Below, in pieces: positions 7,339 through 14,988 of a stretch of 64,000 nucleotides of DNA; the first letter of the stretch is position 1; the number at the start of each line of letters is the position of its first letter. The DNA comes from Chaera sp964544355. GTDB lineage: Bacteria; Patescibacteriota; Saccharimonadia; Saccharimonadales; Saccharimonadaceae. A model generated the notes under the pieces. The model did not search any database, was not told where the DNA came from, and saw only the letters and a list, made by a program, of their open reading frames with translations. The stretch lies in NCBI GenBank assembly GCA_964544355.1, contig CAZJAI010000002.1:62001-126000 (forward strand), in the 5' to 3' direction. The position numbers were made by a program, and so were the translations under genes.

Positions 7339-8877
7339 ATGGGTGATATGCCTCAGGATTACAAGGCGAAAATCGGCTCCCTGATCCATCACGCCCGGCT
7401 GCAACGCGGCATGACCCAGCAGCAGCTGGCCAAAGCCCTCAAGACCAGCCAAAGCGCCGTTACCCGCATAGAAAAGGGCGGGCAGAACATCAGCCTGGAG
7501 ATGCTGGCCCGCATCAGCGACGTGCTGTCCAGCGAAATCGTCACCTTAAACCAGGCCGGCACGCTTAACTTCAGGATCAACGGCGCCAAAACGTTAGGTG
7601 GAACGCTGGAGGTCAAAACCAGCAAGAACGCCGCCGTCGGCCTGCTGTGCGCCTCGCTGATCAACCGCGGCACCACCACCTTAAAAAAAATGCCCAGAAT
7701 CGAGGAAGTTTACCGGCTGATAGAGGTTCTGCAGAGCATCGGCGTCCAGGTGAAATGGATCAACTCCAACGAAGATCTGCAGATCAAACCCCCCCGCCGG
7801 CTGAAACTGGACAACCTCGACCAAGAAGCCGCTCGCAAAACCCGCAGCGTGATCATGCTGATGGGGCCGCTGATGCGCCTGACGCGGCAGTTCCGCCTGC
7901 CCTACGCCGGCGGTTGCAAACTGGGTGAACGCACCGTCCGGCCGCATCTGTTCGCTCTGGAGGAATTCGGCCTAAGCGTTACCACTAGAGGCGGCTGGTA
8001 CGATTGCCGGACCAGGGCTAAATCACCCGGCAAGGTGATTATGTACGAAAGCGGCGACACCGCTTCAGAGAACGCGCTGATGGCCGCCGCCCTTACTCCA
8101 GGCACAACCGAGATCACCATGGCCAGCAGCAACTACATGGTCCAGGAAATGTGTTTTTTCCTGGAGAGGCTGGGAGTCAGGATAGAGGGGATCGGCACTC
8201 ACCGGTTGAAAGTACGCGGGCTGTCCAAGCCACCCTCGGCTGAAATAGAGTACTATCCCAGCGAAGACCCCATCGAGGCGATGACTTTTTTAAGCATCGC
8301 CGGAGTAACCAACTCGCCCATAGTCATCAAGCGGGCACCCTTGGAATTTTTGGAGTTGGAATTGCTCAAGCTGCAGAAAATGGGCATGCGAATCGAGCAG
8401 GGGCTCCCTTATTTGGCCCGCAACGGCCGCACCCGTCTGGTAGATTTAGTCTGCCGCAGGCATGAAGGCCTGACGGCCCTGGAGGATAAAATTGAAGCCC
8501 ATCCTTTTCCGGGGCTGAACATGGATAATCTACCCTATTTCGTGCCGCTGGCCGCGGCCGCCAGAGGCAGGACTTTAATCCACGACCCGTTTTATGAGAA
8601 CCGAGCCATTTACTTTACCGAGCTTGCCAAACTCGGCGCCAACGTGACGCTGATAGACATCCACCGGGTGCAGGTGGACGGACCGACCCGCTGGAAAGCG
8701 GCCGAGGTCATTTGCCCGCCGGCGCTCAGGCCTGCCGTCTTGATTTTAATAGGTATGCTGGCGGCCGAAGGAAAGTCGGTGCTGCGCAATGTTTACTCCA
8801 TCAACCGCGGTTACGAAGATCTGGCCAGCCGTTTGAACCAGCTGGGCGCCGACATAGAAACTTTTCACGACATATAG
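7339..8877 (+). CDS. murA: XRE helix-turn-helix fused to UDP-GlcNAc enolpyruvyl transferase (MurA)
   Basis: The 512-residue protein joins an N-terminal Cro/C1-type DNA-binding domain (about 10-65, LIHHARLQRGMTQQQLAKAL...SQSAVTRIEKG) to a complete EPSP-synthase-fold MurA domain (about 75-512). MurA transfers enolpyruvate from PEP to UDP-GlcNAc, the first step of peptidoglycan synthesis. The Lys-Asn of the substrate loop (KTSKNAAV), the catalytic cysteine (about C193 in AGGCKLGERTVRPH) and the arginine of YENRAIYFTEL are visible. The start is either ATG 7339 or ATG 7348; both follow a TATGATATAAAA promoter with almost no leader. The fusion could let a wall enzyme act on its own or neighbouring promoters; that is inference. 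Confidence 0.9.
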   Translation: MGDMPQDYKAKIGSLIHHARLQRGMTQQQLAKALKTSQSAVTRIEKGGQNISLEMLARISDVLSSEIVTLNQAGTLNFRINGAKTLGGTLEVKTSKNAAVGLLCASLINRGTTTLKKMPRIEEVYRLIEVLQSIGVQVKWINSNEDLQIKPPRRLKLDNLDQEAARKTRSVIMLMGPLMRLTRQFRLPYAGGCKLGERTVRPHLFALEEFGLSVTTRGGWYDCRTRAKSPGKVIMYESGDTASENALMAAALTPGTTEITMASSNYMVQEMCFFLERLGVRIEGIGTHRLKVRGLSKPPSAEIEYYPSEDPIEAMTFLSIAGVTNSPIVIKRAPLEFLELELLKLQKMGMRIEQGLPYLARNGRTRLVDLVCRRHEGLTALEDKIEAHPFPGLNMDNLPYFVPLAAAARGRTLIHDPFYENRAIYFTELAKLGANVTLIDIHRVQVDGPTRWKAAEVICPPALRPAVLILIGMLAAEGKSVLRNVYSINRGYEDLASRLNQLGADIETFHDI

Positions 8878-8956
8878 GCTGTCTGGCGCGCGGCTGTTGT
8901 ATGGTCCGGCAGCTCGGTATGACCTTGAAGCACTTTTTAACGCAAAAAATCTTTTT

Positions 8957-8972
8957 TAATGCGATCGCATTA
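8957..8972. repeat. Perfect 16-bp palindrome TAATGCGATCGCATTA
   Basis: The palindrome lies in the AT-rich spacer between murA and the sortase-like gene, which converge. Its GCGATCGC core recurs at 9045, 38409 and 45980, with a one-base variant at 37494. It has no T-run typical of a terminator, so a protein-binding site is a reasonable reading. Confidence 0.6.
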
Positions 8973-9044
8973 TTTATTAGCAGTTGATTTGATGTTTCTA
9001 CCGGCTCAGCAAAGAAGTTACAGCGGCACTCAAACACAATAATT

Positions 9045-9056
9045 ATGCGATCGCAT
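9045..9056. repeat. Perfect 12-bp palindrome ATGCGATCGCAT
   Basis: This is the second copy in the same 241-base spacer, 72 bases from the first, with AT-rich flanks on both sides. The rest of the spacer shows no gene. Confidence 0.6.
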
Positions 9057-9118
9057 TAAACTTAATTCTATGGGGGAGCAAGGACTAACGAAACGCCGAA
9101 CGTCCTGATGCCTCCCGG

Positions 9119-9733
9119 CTAAGGGTTCAGGGGTTTAATTATTGGCTGTTCGCCCCAGGCTACCACGCCGGTCTGGAGGGCCTCCACCGTTACGCTGCCG
9201 CTACCGCCCAGCGGCGTTCGCCCTTCGCCTATTAGCGTCAGCTGGCCGCCGCCGAACCGGGGAGTTTTTGCGCCGGCGTTACCTGCCGGTCCGGCCGGTG
9301 AGGCGGAAGGGGCTTGAACCTGGTAGGCATAACGTTGCCCGCCAGTGTCCACAAATATTTCGTCGCCGGGTTGCAGCTTATCAAGGTTGTAAAACGGCGA
9401 ACGGCTGCTGGTAGCGTAAGGCGTGGCCGCCAAACTAAACCGGCTGGCCCGAATCACCAGATTGAACGTGTCGGCCGTGTCCGAGGCGTTAAGAGGCAGC
9501 TTAACATTCAGCTGAGGCAGGTAGAGAACAGAGCTGCCGCTGGCCGGAGGCCGGCTGAGCAATTCGCGGGCCACGCTGTCCGCGGGACGGGCGTAAAAAA
9601 AGCCGCTGGCCGGCGCAGCTACGTCCAAAGCCAAATAGACCGCCCCGAAAACAAACATAATTACCAGGCCGTTTTTTAGAAGACGCGGAGCGCTCCGGCG
9701 CCGAACGGCGCCAAGCAGGTAATGATAGCGCAT
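9119..9733 (-). CDS. Sortase-fold protein lacking catalytic residues
   Basis: The 204-residue protein has an N-terminal basic stretch, one membrane helix (about 23-42) and an exterior domain resembling sortases: a YLPQLNVKLPL strand, then FYNLDKLQPGDEIFV, which matches the conserved F-x-N-L-D-K-L-x-x-G-D region. Sortases need a His before that motif (GHS), a Cys in a TL-x-T-C strand and a later Arg. Here these positions read ATSS, LTLIGEG and no matching Arg. It is therefore probably a structural or binding pseudoenzyme. The start at 9733 is chosen because TAAAAT (9741-9746) lies seven bases before it. It may be transcribed after the 45-residue gene upstream, though it has its own promoter. 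Confidence 0.65.
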   Translation of the reverse strand: MRYHYLLGAVRRRSAPRLLKNGLVIMFVFGAVYLALDVAAPASGFFYARPADSVARELLSRPPASGSSVLYLPQLNVKLPLNASDTADTFNLVIRASRFSLAATPYATSSRSPFYNLDKLQPGDEIFVDTGGQRYAYQVQAPSASPAGPAGNAGAKTPRFGGGQLTLIGEGRTPLGGSGSVTVEALQTGVVAWGEQPIIKPLNP

Positions 9734-9793
9734 CGCCATAATTTTAACATAAGCGCTAAGGGCGGGCCTCGTTAAAATGACCGGCCGACGGCA

Positions 9794-9931
9794 TCAGCCG
9801 AACGGTTTGCTAAGGGTGTTGATAATCCCCGTTACCAGGCCTTGCAGGGCGTTGATCAAACCTATCAACAGGCCGACCACCGCCCGCAAAAAATCAAATA
9901 TCTGAGTTATCAGACTGTTTAAAACATCCAT
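9794..9931 (-). CDS. Small hydrophobic/amphipathic protein (45 aa)
   Basis: This gene is below the usual size limit. The reading runs from ATG 9931 to TGA 9794. A perfect TATAAT (9940-9945) sits eight bases before the ATG, the pattern of leaderless genes here. The protein has regularly spaced L/I/V and G (for example VVGLLIGLINALQGLVTGI), suggesting a membrane-embedded or amphipathic helix, perhaps a holin-like, toxin-like or membrane-shaping peptide. No family is recognised. It lies directly upstream of the sortase-like gene on the same strand. Confidence 0.5.
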   Translation of the reverse strand: MDVLNSLITQIFDFLRAVVGLLIGLINALQGLVTGIINTLSKPFG

Positions 9932-9980
9932 CGTTATTAATTATACCGGCCGAGCCGGCAAACGTCATGCAAACAAGTCT

Positions 9981-10058
9981 TGGGGCGAATGATGGGACTT
10001 GAACCCACGGCCTCCGGAGCCACAATCCAGCGCTCTAACCAACTGAGCTACATCCGCC
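9981..10058 (-). tRNA. tRNA-His (anticodon GTG)
   Basis: A cloverleaf is seen on the minus strand with loop TTGTGGC in a CTGGA/TCCAG stem. A G precedes the acceptor (G-1) opposite discriminator C73, the identity element of histidine tRNAs. CCA is encoded. Confidence 0.94.
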
Positions 10059-10154
10059 AAAACAACCGGCTTACCCGGTGAATTGTAACAAATTTTACAG
10101 ATAAAATACAGGCAGCCGGGGGCGCCGAACCGAGGCGCGGAGTATACTAAAAAC

Positions 10155-10763
10155 ATGACCAACCATCAGCTCGTTCGGCATTTGAAGAGCTCGGGCATGC
10201 TGGGCGACGACAGGTTGGCGGGGGCTTTTGAAAAAATCGACCGCATCCATTTCGTGCCAGAGGAAGAAAGAGACCACGCTTACGAAGACCGACCCCTGCG
10301 TATCGGCTGGAACCAAACTGTTTCACAGCCCAGCACGGTGGCTTTCATGCTTGGCCTGCTGGACGTACAGCCAGGGCAAAAAGTCCTGGAGGTAGGCAGC
10401 GGCTCGGGCTGGACGGCGGCTCTGCTGGCCTACCTAAGCGGTCCCGAGGGCCGGGTTTACGGCGTGGAAAGATTACCGCAACTGCTGGCCCGGGCCGAGC
10501 GCAATCTGGCCCGGTACGATTTCAGACAGCTGCGCCTGCTGCCGGCAAGCAAAAAACTGGGGCTGCCCGAACAGGCGCCTTTCGACAGAATACTAGTATC
10601 GGCGGCGGCGGCGGCGCTGCCCAAGCCTCTCGTCAAACAGCTGGCGGAAGGTGGCACTATGGTGATTCCCGTCAGGCACCAGATTTTACAAGTCATCAAA
10701 CAACCGGACGGTCTGGACGTTAAAGAATATGGCTCGTTCGCCTTCGTGCCTCTGATTTACTAG
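10155..10763 (+). CDS. pcm: Protein-L-isoaspartate O-methyltransferase
   Basis: The 202-residue SAM-dependent methyltransferase repairs isoaspartyl residues in aged proteins. The family motifs are present: the start-side FVPEEERDHAYEDRPLRIGWNQTVSQPS segment that binds the substrate, motif I VLEVGSGSGWTAALLA for SAM, and the post-I E in YGVERLP. TATACT (10143-10148) is six bases before the ATG with no ribosome binding site, so the mRNA is probably leaderless. The stop is followed one base later by the 3' end of a tRNA gene on the other strand. Confidence 0.93.
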   Translation: MTNHQLVRHLKSSGMLGDDRLAGAFEKIDRIHFVPEEERDHAYEDRPLRIGWNQTVSQPSTVAFMLGLLDVQPGQKVLEVGSGSGWTAALLAYLSGPEGRVYGVERLPQLLARAERNLARYDFRQLRLLPASKKLGLPEQAPFDRILVSAAAAALPKPLVKQLAEGGTMVIPVRHQILQVIKQPDGLDVKEYGSFAFVPLIY

Positions 10764-10764
10764 G

Positions 10765-10840
10765 TGGTGCCCCGGGTAGGATTCGAACCTACGGCCTTAG
10801 GCTTAGAAGTCCTCTGCTCTATCCACTGAGCTACCGGGGC
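10765..10840 (-). tRNA. tRNA-Arg (anticodon TCT)
   Basis: A cloverleaf is seen on the minus strand with acceptor GCCCCGG/CCGGGGC and CCA encoded. The anticodon arm is GAGGA-CTTCTAA-GCCTA: only the three middle pairs are canonical, with A31-G39 and G27-A43 mismatches. The same A31-G39 appears in tRNA-Met at 59935. Confidence 0.88.
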
Positions 10841-10847
10841 AGGTTGT

Positions 10848-11165
10848 TTAGGAGCTGATCTGCTTGAGCTGATAAGCTATCATGTCGGCGCCGGGAATCT
10901 CCGCGTCGCTCCACAGCTGCGCCACGCTGTCGTCGTCGTTAATAATGAGCACCGCTGGCAGTTGTTCCGGCATAATATCATAAAAATCTCTTATTCGTTC
11001 TCCGTCGGTGGTTCGCGCGTCCACCACGACAACCTGGTGATCGGTACTTTTTGTTATCTCCTGGCTAAGCCGCTCAAACCTCCGGGCATCAGATATTGTT
11101 CCTCGGTGCAACACGTAACAGGCCGCCCCCGCACGATCAGCGATGCTAGTAAATTCCAGTGCCAT
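10848..11165 (-). CDS. Thioredoxin-fold-like protein without CxxC
   Basis: The start at 11165 is supported by GGGAGCAG upstream; the longer reading of this frame would run through tRNA-Gly. The 105-residue protein has an alternating strand-helix pattern, with VVVVDARTTDGERIRDFYDIMPEQLPAVLII resembling the second half of thioredoxin-like proteins including the proline before a strand. The single cysteine is not in a CxxC motif, so it is not a classical disulfide oxidoreductase. It is 23 bases from tRNA-Gly and may be co-transcribed with it. Function is unknown. Confidence 0.55.
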   Translation of the reverse strand: MALEFTSIADRAGAACYVLHRGTISDARRFERLSQEITKSTDHQVVVVDARTTDGERIRDFYDIMPEQLPAVLIINDDDSVAQLWSDAEIPGADMIAYQLKQISS

Positions 11166-11188
11166 CAATCTGCTCCCAAGTTTAATGC

Positions 11189-11263
11189 TGGTGCGGGTGG
11201 CGAGAATCGAACTCGCATCACTTGCTTGGAAGGCAAGTATATTAGCCATTATACGACACCCGC
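11189..11263 (-). tRNA. tRNA-Gly (anticodon TCC)
   Basis: A cloverleaf is seen on the minus strand with a CTTGC/GCAAG stem, loop CTTCCAA, acceptor GCGGGTG and an encoded CCA. Confidence 0.94.
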
Positions 11264-11318
11264 AGCGGGTCGCGCCCGGTCCCCTGAAACGGACGCGTCA
11301 CCATTATAAGGGCTTGGC

Positions 11319-12056
11319 TTAGCGAATGGTAGTGCCGAAAAGATACCCCACTCCGTATGTCACGCCGGCTGCCAGCACGATGACGGCCAGCTGGCGCAGG
11401 GCGCCCGGTATCACGCGGTGGCCTCCCGAGCTGGCCACGTAACCGCCCACCAACAGCCCGCCCAGGCCGGTAAAAATCACCGAAAGGGTGATGGCCGGGT
11501 AGCCGGAGGTGAAAAACCAGGGCAGTAGAGCCGCCAGCGAGCCAACCGTGAACAGCATAAACGAGGAAAACGCCGCTACCCAGGGCGATCCCAGTTCTTC
11601 CGGGTTGATGCCCATGACCCGGCTGGCATAAACCGTATGCAGATGCTTCTCGTCGGACGAGATTTCACTGGCCGCCCGGGCAGCGGTAGCCGGGCTGATG
11701 CCGGCACTGACAAGATTGTCGGCCAGCTGTTCCCGCAGCAGTGGTCGGTCATACCTGACCATGCGCCTCAGATCTTTTAGAATTCCCCTGAATAAATCCA
11801 CCTGCGAAGTTACCGAGATCCATTCGCCAATTGCCATGGAGATGGCCCCGGCAATTAACCCGGCGAAGCCGGCCAGGCGGACGCCGGCCGGGCTTGACCC
11901 GGCGGCCGCCACCGCCAGAACGATACTCAAAGTGCTGACCAGGCCGTCGTTAACGCCCAGCACCGCCGCCCGGGCGGCACCGCGCTGCACCTGCAGCGCC
12001 CGCTTCTTCAGCAGCTGGTTATCTCTTTCGTCAAAAGAATGATCATGTTGAGTCAT
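11319..12056 (-). CDS. VIT1/CCC1 family membrane transporter
   Basis: The 245-residue protein matches the VIT family of iron/manganese transporters. It has an N-terminal soluble helix (LLKKRALQVQRGAARAAVLGVNDGLVSTLSIVLAVA), the first membrane helix with the conserved D and N of GVNDGLV, a GAISMAIGEWISV helix with the metal-coordinating M and E, a cytoplasmic helical hairpin (40-60 residues, charged), and three C-terminal membrane helices. Five helices in total fit the family. It likely moves Fe2+ or Mn2+ out of the cytoplasm. It stands alone. Confidence 0.87.
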   Translation of the reverse strand: MTQHDHSFDERDNQLLKKRALQVQRGAARAAVLGVNDGLVSTLSIVLAVAAAGSSPAGVRLAGFAGLIAGAISMAIGEWISVTSQVDLFRGILKDLRRMVRYDRPLLREQLADNLVSAGISPATAARAASEISSDEKHLHTVYASRVMGINPEELGSPWVAAFSSFMLFTVGSLAALLPWFFTSGYPAITLSVIFTGLGGLLVGGYVASSGGHRVIPGALRQLAVIVLAAGVTYGVGYLFGTTIR

Positions 12057-12139
12057 GGTTTATCGGGCTCGCCTAAGAGCATTTTTCAAGCCGGGTTTTT
12101 AAAAACTTTTTAAGACCAATTTATTTTAACATTCAGCGG

Positions 12140-14554
12140 CTAGGAGTCCAGCAGATCGGCCGCCCGCACCTCTATGGCGCTTCCCGGCGGCACGCCTCCT
12201 TCCAGCATCTTTTTGGCCACCAGACTCTCCACGGCGCGCTGCACCACCCGGCGCAGCGGCCGGGCGCCCAGGCGGGCGTCGTAGCCTTTGTCTATCAGCC
12301 AGTCTTTGGCGTCGTCCGACAGTTTCAGACTGATTTTCTGAAGCGCCAGATTGCGATTGATGCTGGCCAATATCAGATCAACCACCTGACGGAGCTCCTC
12401 CTTGCCCAGCGGTTTGAACACAATCACCTCGTCGAAGCGGTTAATAAACTCCGGCCGGAACTGGCCGGAAGATATCAGGTGGTCAATCAACTGCTCCTCA
12501 AAATTGTCGGGCTGCTGGCCGGTTTCGACCATCTGACGGATCATGTCGGCGCCGGCGTTACTGGTGGCGATAACGATGGCGTCGCGAAAACTGATCTGCC
12601 GGTTATCGCTGTCGCGCAGCATGCCTTCATCGAGCATCTGCAGCAGCAGGTTTTTGGTGTTGTCGTGGGCTTTTTCAATCTCGTCGAGCAGCACCACGCT
12701 AAAGGGTTGCCGGCTGATTTGGGAGGTCAGGCTGAAGCCGTTGGCGTCGTTGGCTGCAATCAGCCGGGAGGCGTCGCCGGCCGAAGAATATTCGTTCATA
12801 TCCAGCCTGAGCAGCCTGTCTTCCCCGCCAAAGTAGACCTCGGCCAGGGCCTTGCTGAGCTCGGTTTTGCCTACTCCAGTCGGGCCAAGCATCAAAAAGG
12901 TGCCTACCGGACGGTCGGGATTGCGCACGCCGGCCCGCGCCCTCCTTAGAGCGTCGCTGACGGCAGATACCGCCTGGTGCTGGTTAATCATCCGCCGGTG
13001 AATCAACTCCTCCAGATTAAGCAGGGTTTTCCTTTCGTCGCGCGAAGTAGCCAGAGACACCTTTACGCCGGCCGATTCCTCTAAGGCCGCCTGCACCGAA
13101 GCGGCCGTTACCAAGCCCAACTGAGCGCGAGAAGCGGCGGCTTCCAGCAGTCTGACGGCCTTGCCAGGCAGAGCCTGGTCGTGCAGATAGCGGCGGCTGA
13201 GCCGGACAGCCTCGCGCACCGCCTGGTACATGTAGGTAACCCGGTGCTGGAATTCCATGACGGTCAGCTGGCTGAAGATAATATCGGTTACCTCGTGGTC
13301 ATCGGGCTCGGCCAGATTAAGCCTGATAACCGACGCGGCCAGATTCGGATCGCGGCGGCTGATTTGCAGCCAGCGCTGCTCATCCATGGTTAAGATTATC
13401 GGCAAGCCACCCCCTTCCAGGACCGGCTGCAGCACTTTGGATATGTCTACCGAGCCAACGCCTTCCTCAAAGAAGAGCTGGGCATCGTCCAGGCAGATGA
13501 CGATATTCTTGGCGCGAAAAGCCTCCACCAGCAGCGCCCCAACCAGGCGCTCCAGTTCTCCCCTGCCGCCGGCTCTGGCGATCAGGCCGGCAGCGTCCAG
13601 GCTGATAACCTGATTAAAACGCAGGCGCCCGGGCACCGCTGCATCACCAGCGTTAAGCAGTCTGGCGGCAAAGGCTTCAACCACTCTGGTCTTGCCTATG
13701 CCCAGCGGTCCGATCACGGCGACCGTCCGGCGTCCGAATTGACCCAGCACCTCAAACATCTGCTCGATTAGTTTCTGGTGACTGAGAACCTGGTGCGCCA
13801 CGGGCGAACCGGGCCGACCGCGGCCGGCCAGCGGACGGCCGAACCGCTCCAGCAGGGGCGTGTAGCCAAAAGACCAGTCCCTGGCCAATCCACCGTCGTA
13901 AACCGGCCGCTGATATTCGTCGATCAGACGGCTCAAGTAGGCGAACCAGCGGACGGCCGCCGACAGATCGTCTTCGTCCAGCTGCAGATGCGGCAATATC
14001 GCCCTGGAGGCCGGATTAACTTTAACCATGGCTGCCGCCACGCATATCGCGGGCAGACTCTCCAGGCCGGCCTGGCGGCGCAGACCGTCGGCCTCCAGCC
14101 AGATCACCGCCAGGTCTTGCGGCTCCGAAGAAGCGGTTTGGGTCAACAGGGACGGAGCTATGCCGAATCGTCCGGCCAAAAAGAGTCCGCCGGCAGTTTT
14201 GGCCAGACAGTCGGCCAGGACTTTGGGGGTTAGACGGCCCTCCGCCGGCGGCAGCAGTCCCAGCAGGTCGCTCTCCAGCAAACCGTCGACGCTGCCGCTG
14301 TCTTTAATGGCCGCCAGGCGGGCCAGTTCCTCATCTTGCCAGATCAGTGGCAACAAAACCGTAACGGCCAGGGCCAGGGCCAGCCAGCCGGCCGCCGATC
14401 CCCGCCAAAGCAAAAAACCTCCCAGAACCGATAACGCCAGAAACAGCGACAGCAGCCCCGGTTGAACGCCCGGTCGCTTGAAAACGACCGCCAGGCGGCT
14501 CTTCCGGGCCCGAATACTGCCGGGATTAAAACTTAATTCCGCCACGGTACCCAT
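12140..14554 (-). CDS. Membrane-anchored Clp-type AAA+ ATPase
   Basis: The protein (about 804 residues) starts with two membrane helices (about 30-75), then a Clp-N-like helical region, then two AAA+ domains. D1 has Walker A GPLGIGKT near 281, but its Walker B reads ICLDDAQ, with D where the hydrolytic E is expected. D2 has GPTGVGKTE near 556, LLDEIEKAH near 620, a TSNAGAD sensor region and the RPEFINRFDEVIVF and GYDARLGARPLRR motifs of ClpB/ClpC. It is likely an unfoldase at the membrane. The start is uncertain (ATG 14554 or 14566); it overlaps the end of the upstream membrane gene, suggesting coupling. Confidence 0.85.
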   Translation of the reverse strand: MGTVAELSFNPGSIRARKSRLAVVFKRPGVQPGLLSLFLALSVLGGFLLWRGSAAGWLALALAVTVLLPLIWQDEELARLAAIKDSGSVDGLLESDLLGLLPPAEGRLTPKVLADCLAKTAGGLFLAGRFGIAPSLLTQTASSEPQDLAVIWLEADGLRRQAGLESLPAICVAAAMVKVNPASRAILPHLQLDEDDLSAAVRWFAYLSRLIDEYQRPVYDGGLARDWSFGYTPLLERFGRPLAGRGRPGSPVAHQVLSHQKLIEQMFEVLGQFGRRTVAVIGPLGIGKTRVVEAFAARLLNAGDAAVPGRLRFNQVISLDAAGLIARAGGRGELERLVGALLVEAFRAKNIVICLDDAQLFFEEGVGSVDISKVLQPVLEGGGLPIILTMDEQRWLQISRRDPNLAASVIRLNLAEPDDHEVTDIIFSQLTVMEFQHRVTYMYQAVREAVRLSRRYLHDQALPGKAVRLLEAAASRAQLGLVTAASVQAALEESAGVKVSLATSRDERKTLLNLEELIHRRMINQHQAVSAVSDALRRARAGVRNPDRPVGTFLMLGPTGVGKTELSKALAEVYFGGEDRLLRLDMNEYSSAGDASRLIAANDANGFSLTSQISRQPFSVVLLDEIEKAHDNTKNLLLQMLDEGMLRDSDNRQISFRDAIVIATSNAGADMIRQMVETGQQPDNFEEQLIDHLISSGQFRPEFINRFDEVIVFKPLGKEELRQVVDLILASINRNLALQKISLKLSDDAKDWLIDKGYDARLGARPLRRVVQRAVESLVAKKMLEGGVPPGSAIEVRAADLLDS

Positions 14555-14916
14555 CCGGCCAGCCATAAGATGATTAATCCGAGCGGAGCAAGCGGTAACA
14601 AGGGCCAAATCGCCAGGCGCAAGCCACCGGTAACGGTTACCAGCAGCAGGGCGGCAGCGCCGGCCAGGGCGGTAAACAGCCTGACTACGGCACCGATCAG
14701 CCGCGACAGCAGGCGGTCGAACCATGCCCGCACCCTGATGCTTAGCGGCCCGGAGACTGGCTCGGCCGAGATGCCCCTAAACGGACGAAACAGCGTCTTA
14801 AGAAGCAGCCCCAACGAAAAAAAATCAGCCGTCCGGCGCAGCTGGCTAGCAACCTCGGCAGCCTGGCGCGACCAACCGCCGCCATACCACCAAACTACGA
14901 AGGCAGTCACAAGCAT
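14533..14916 (-). CDS. Membrane protein coupled to Clp-like ATPase
   Basis: The 127-residue protein has an N-terminal hydrophobic segment (LVTAFVVWWYGGGW), an amphipathic middle part (LLLKTLFRPFRGIS) and two C-terminal membrane helices. The start ATG at 14916 is chosen because the longer frame would read into the divergent murT promoter. It overlaps the start of the Clp-type gene by 22 to 34 bases, so the two proteins probably work together at the membrane. No family name is recognised with certainty. Confidence 0.7.
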   Translation of the reverse strand: MLVTAFVVWWYGGGWSRQAAEVASQLRRTADFFSLGLLLKTLFRPFRGISAEPVSGPLSIRVRAWFDRLLSRLIGAVVRLFTALAGAAALLLVTVTGGLRLAIWPLLPLAPLGLIILWLAGWVPWRN

Positions 14917-14988
14917 GAGCACATTGTAACATTTACCCCTGTATCGCCATAGCCCCGGCGGGTGCTTTTGGGTTATGATGTTCAGGCG

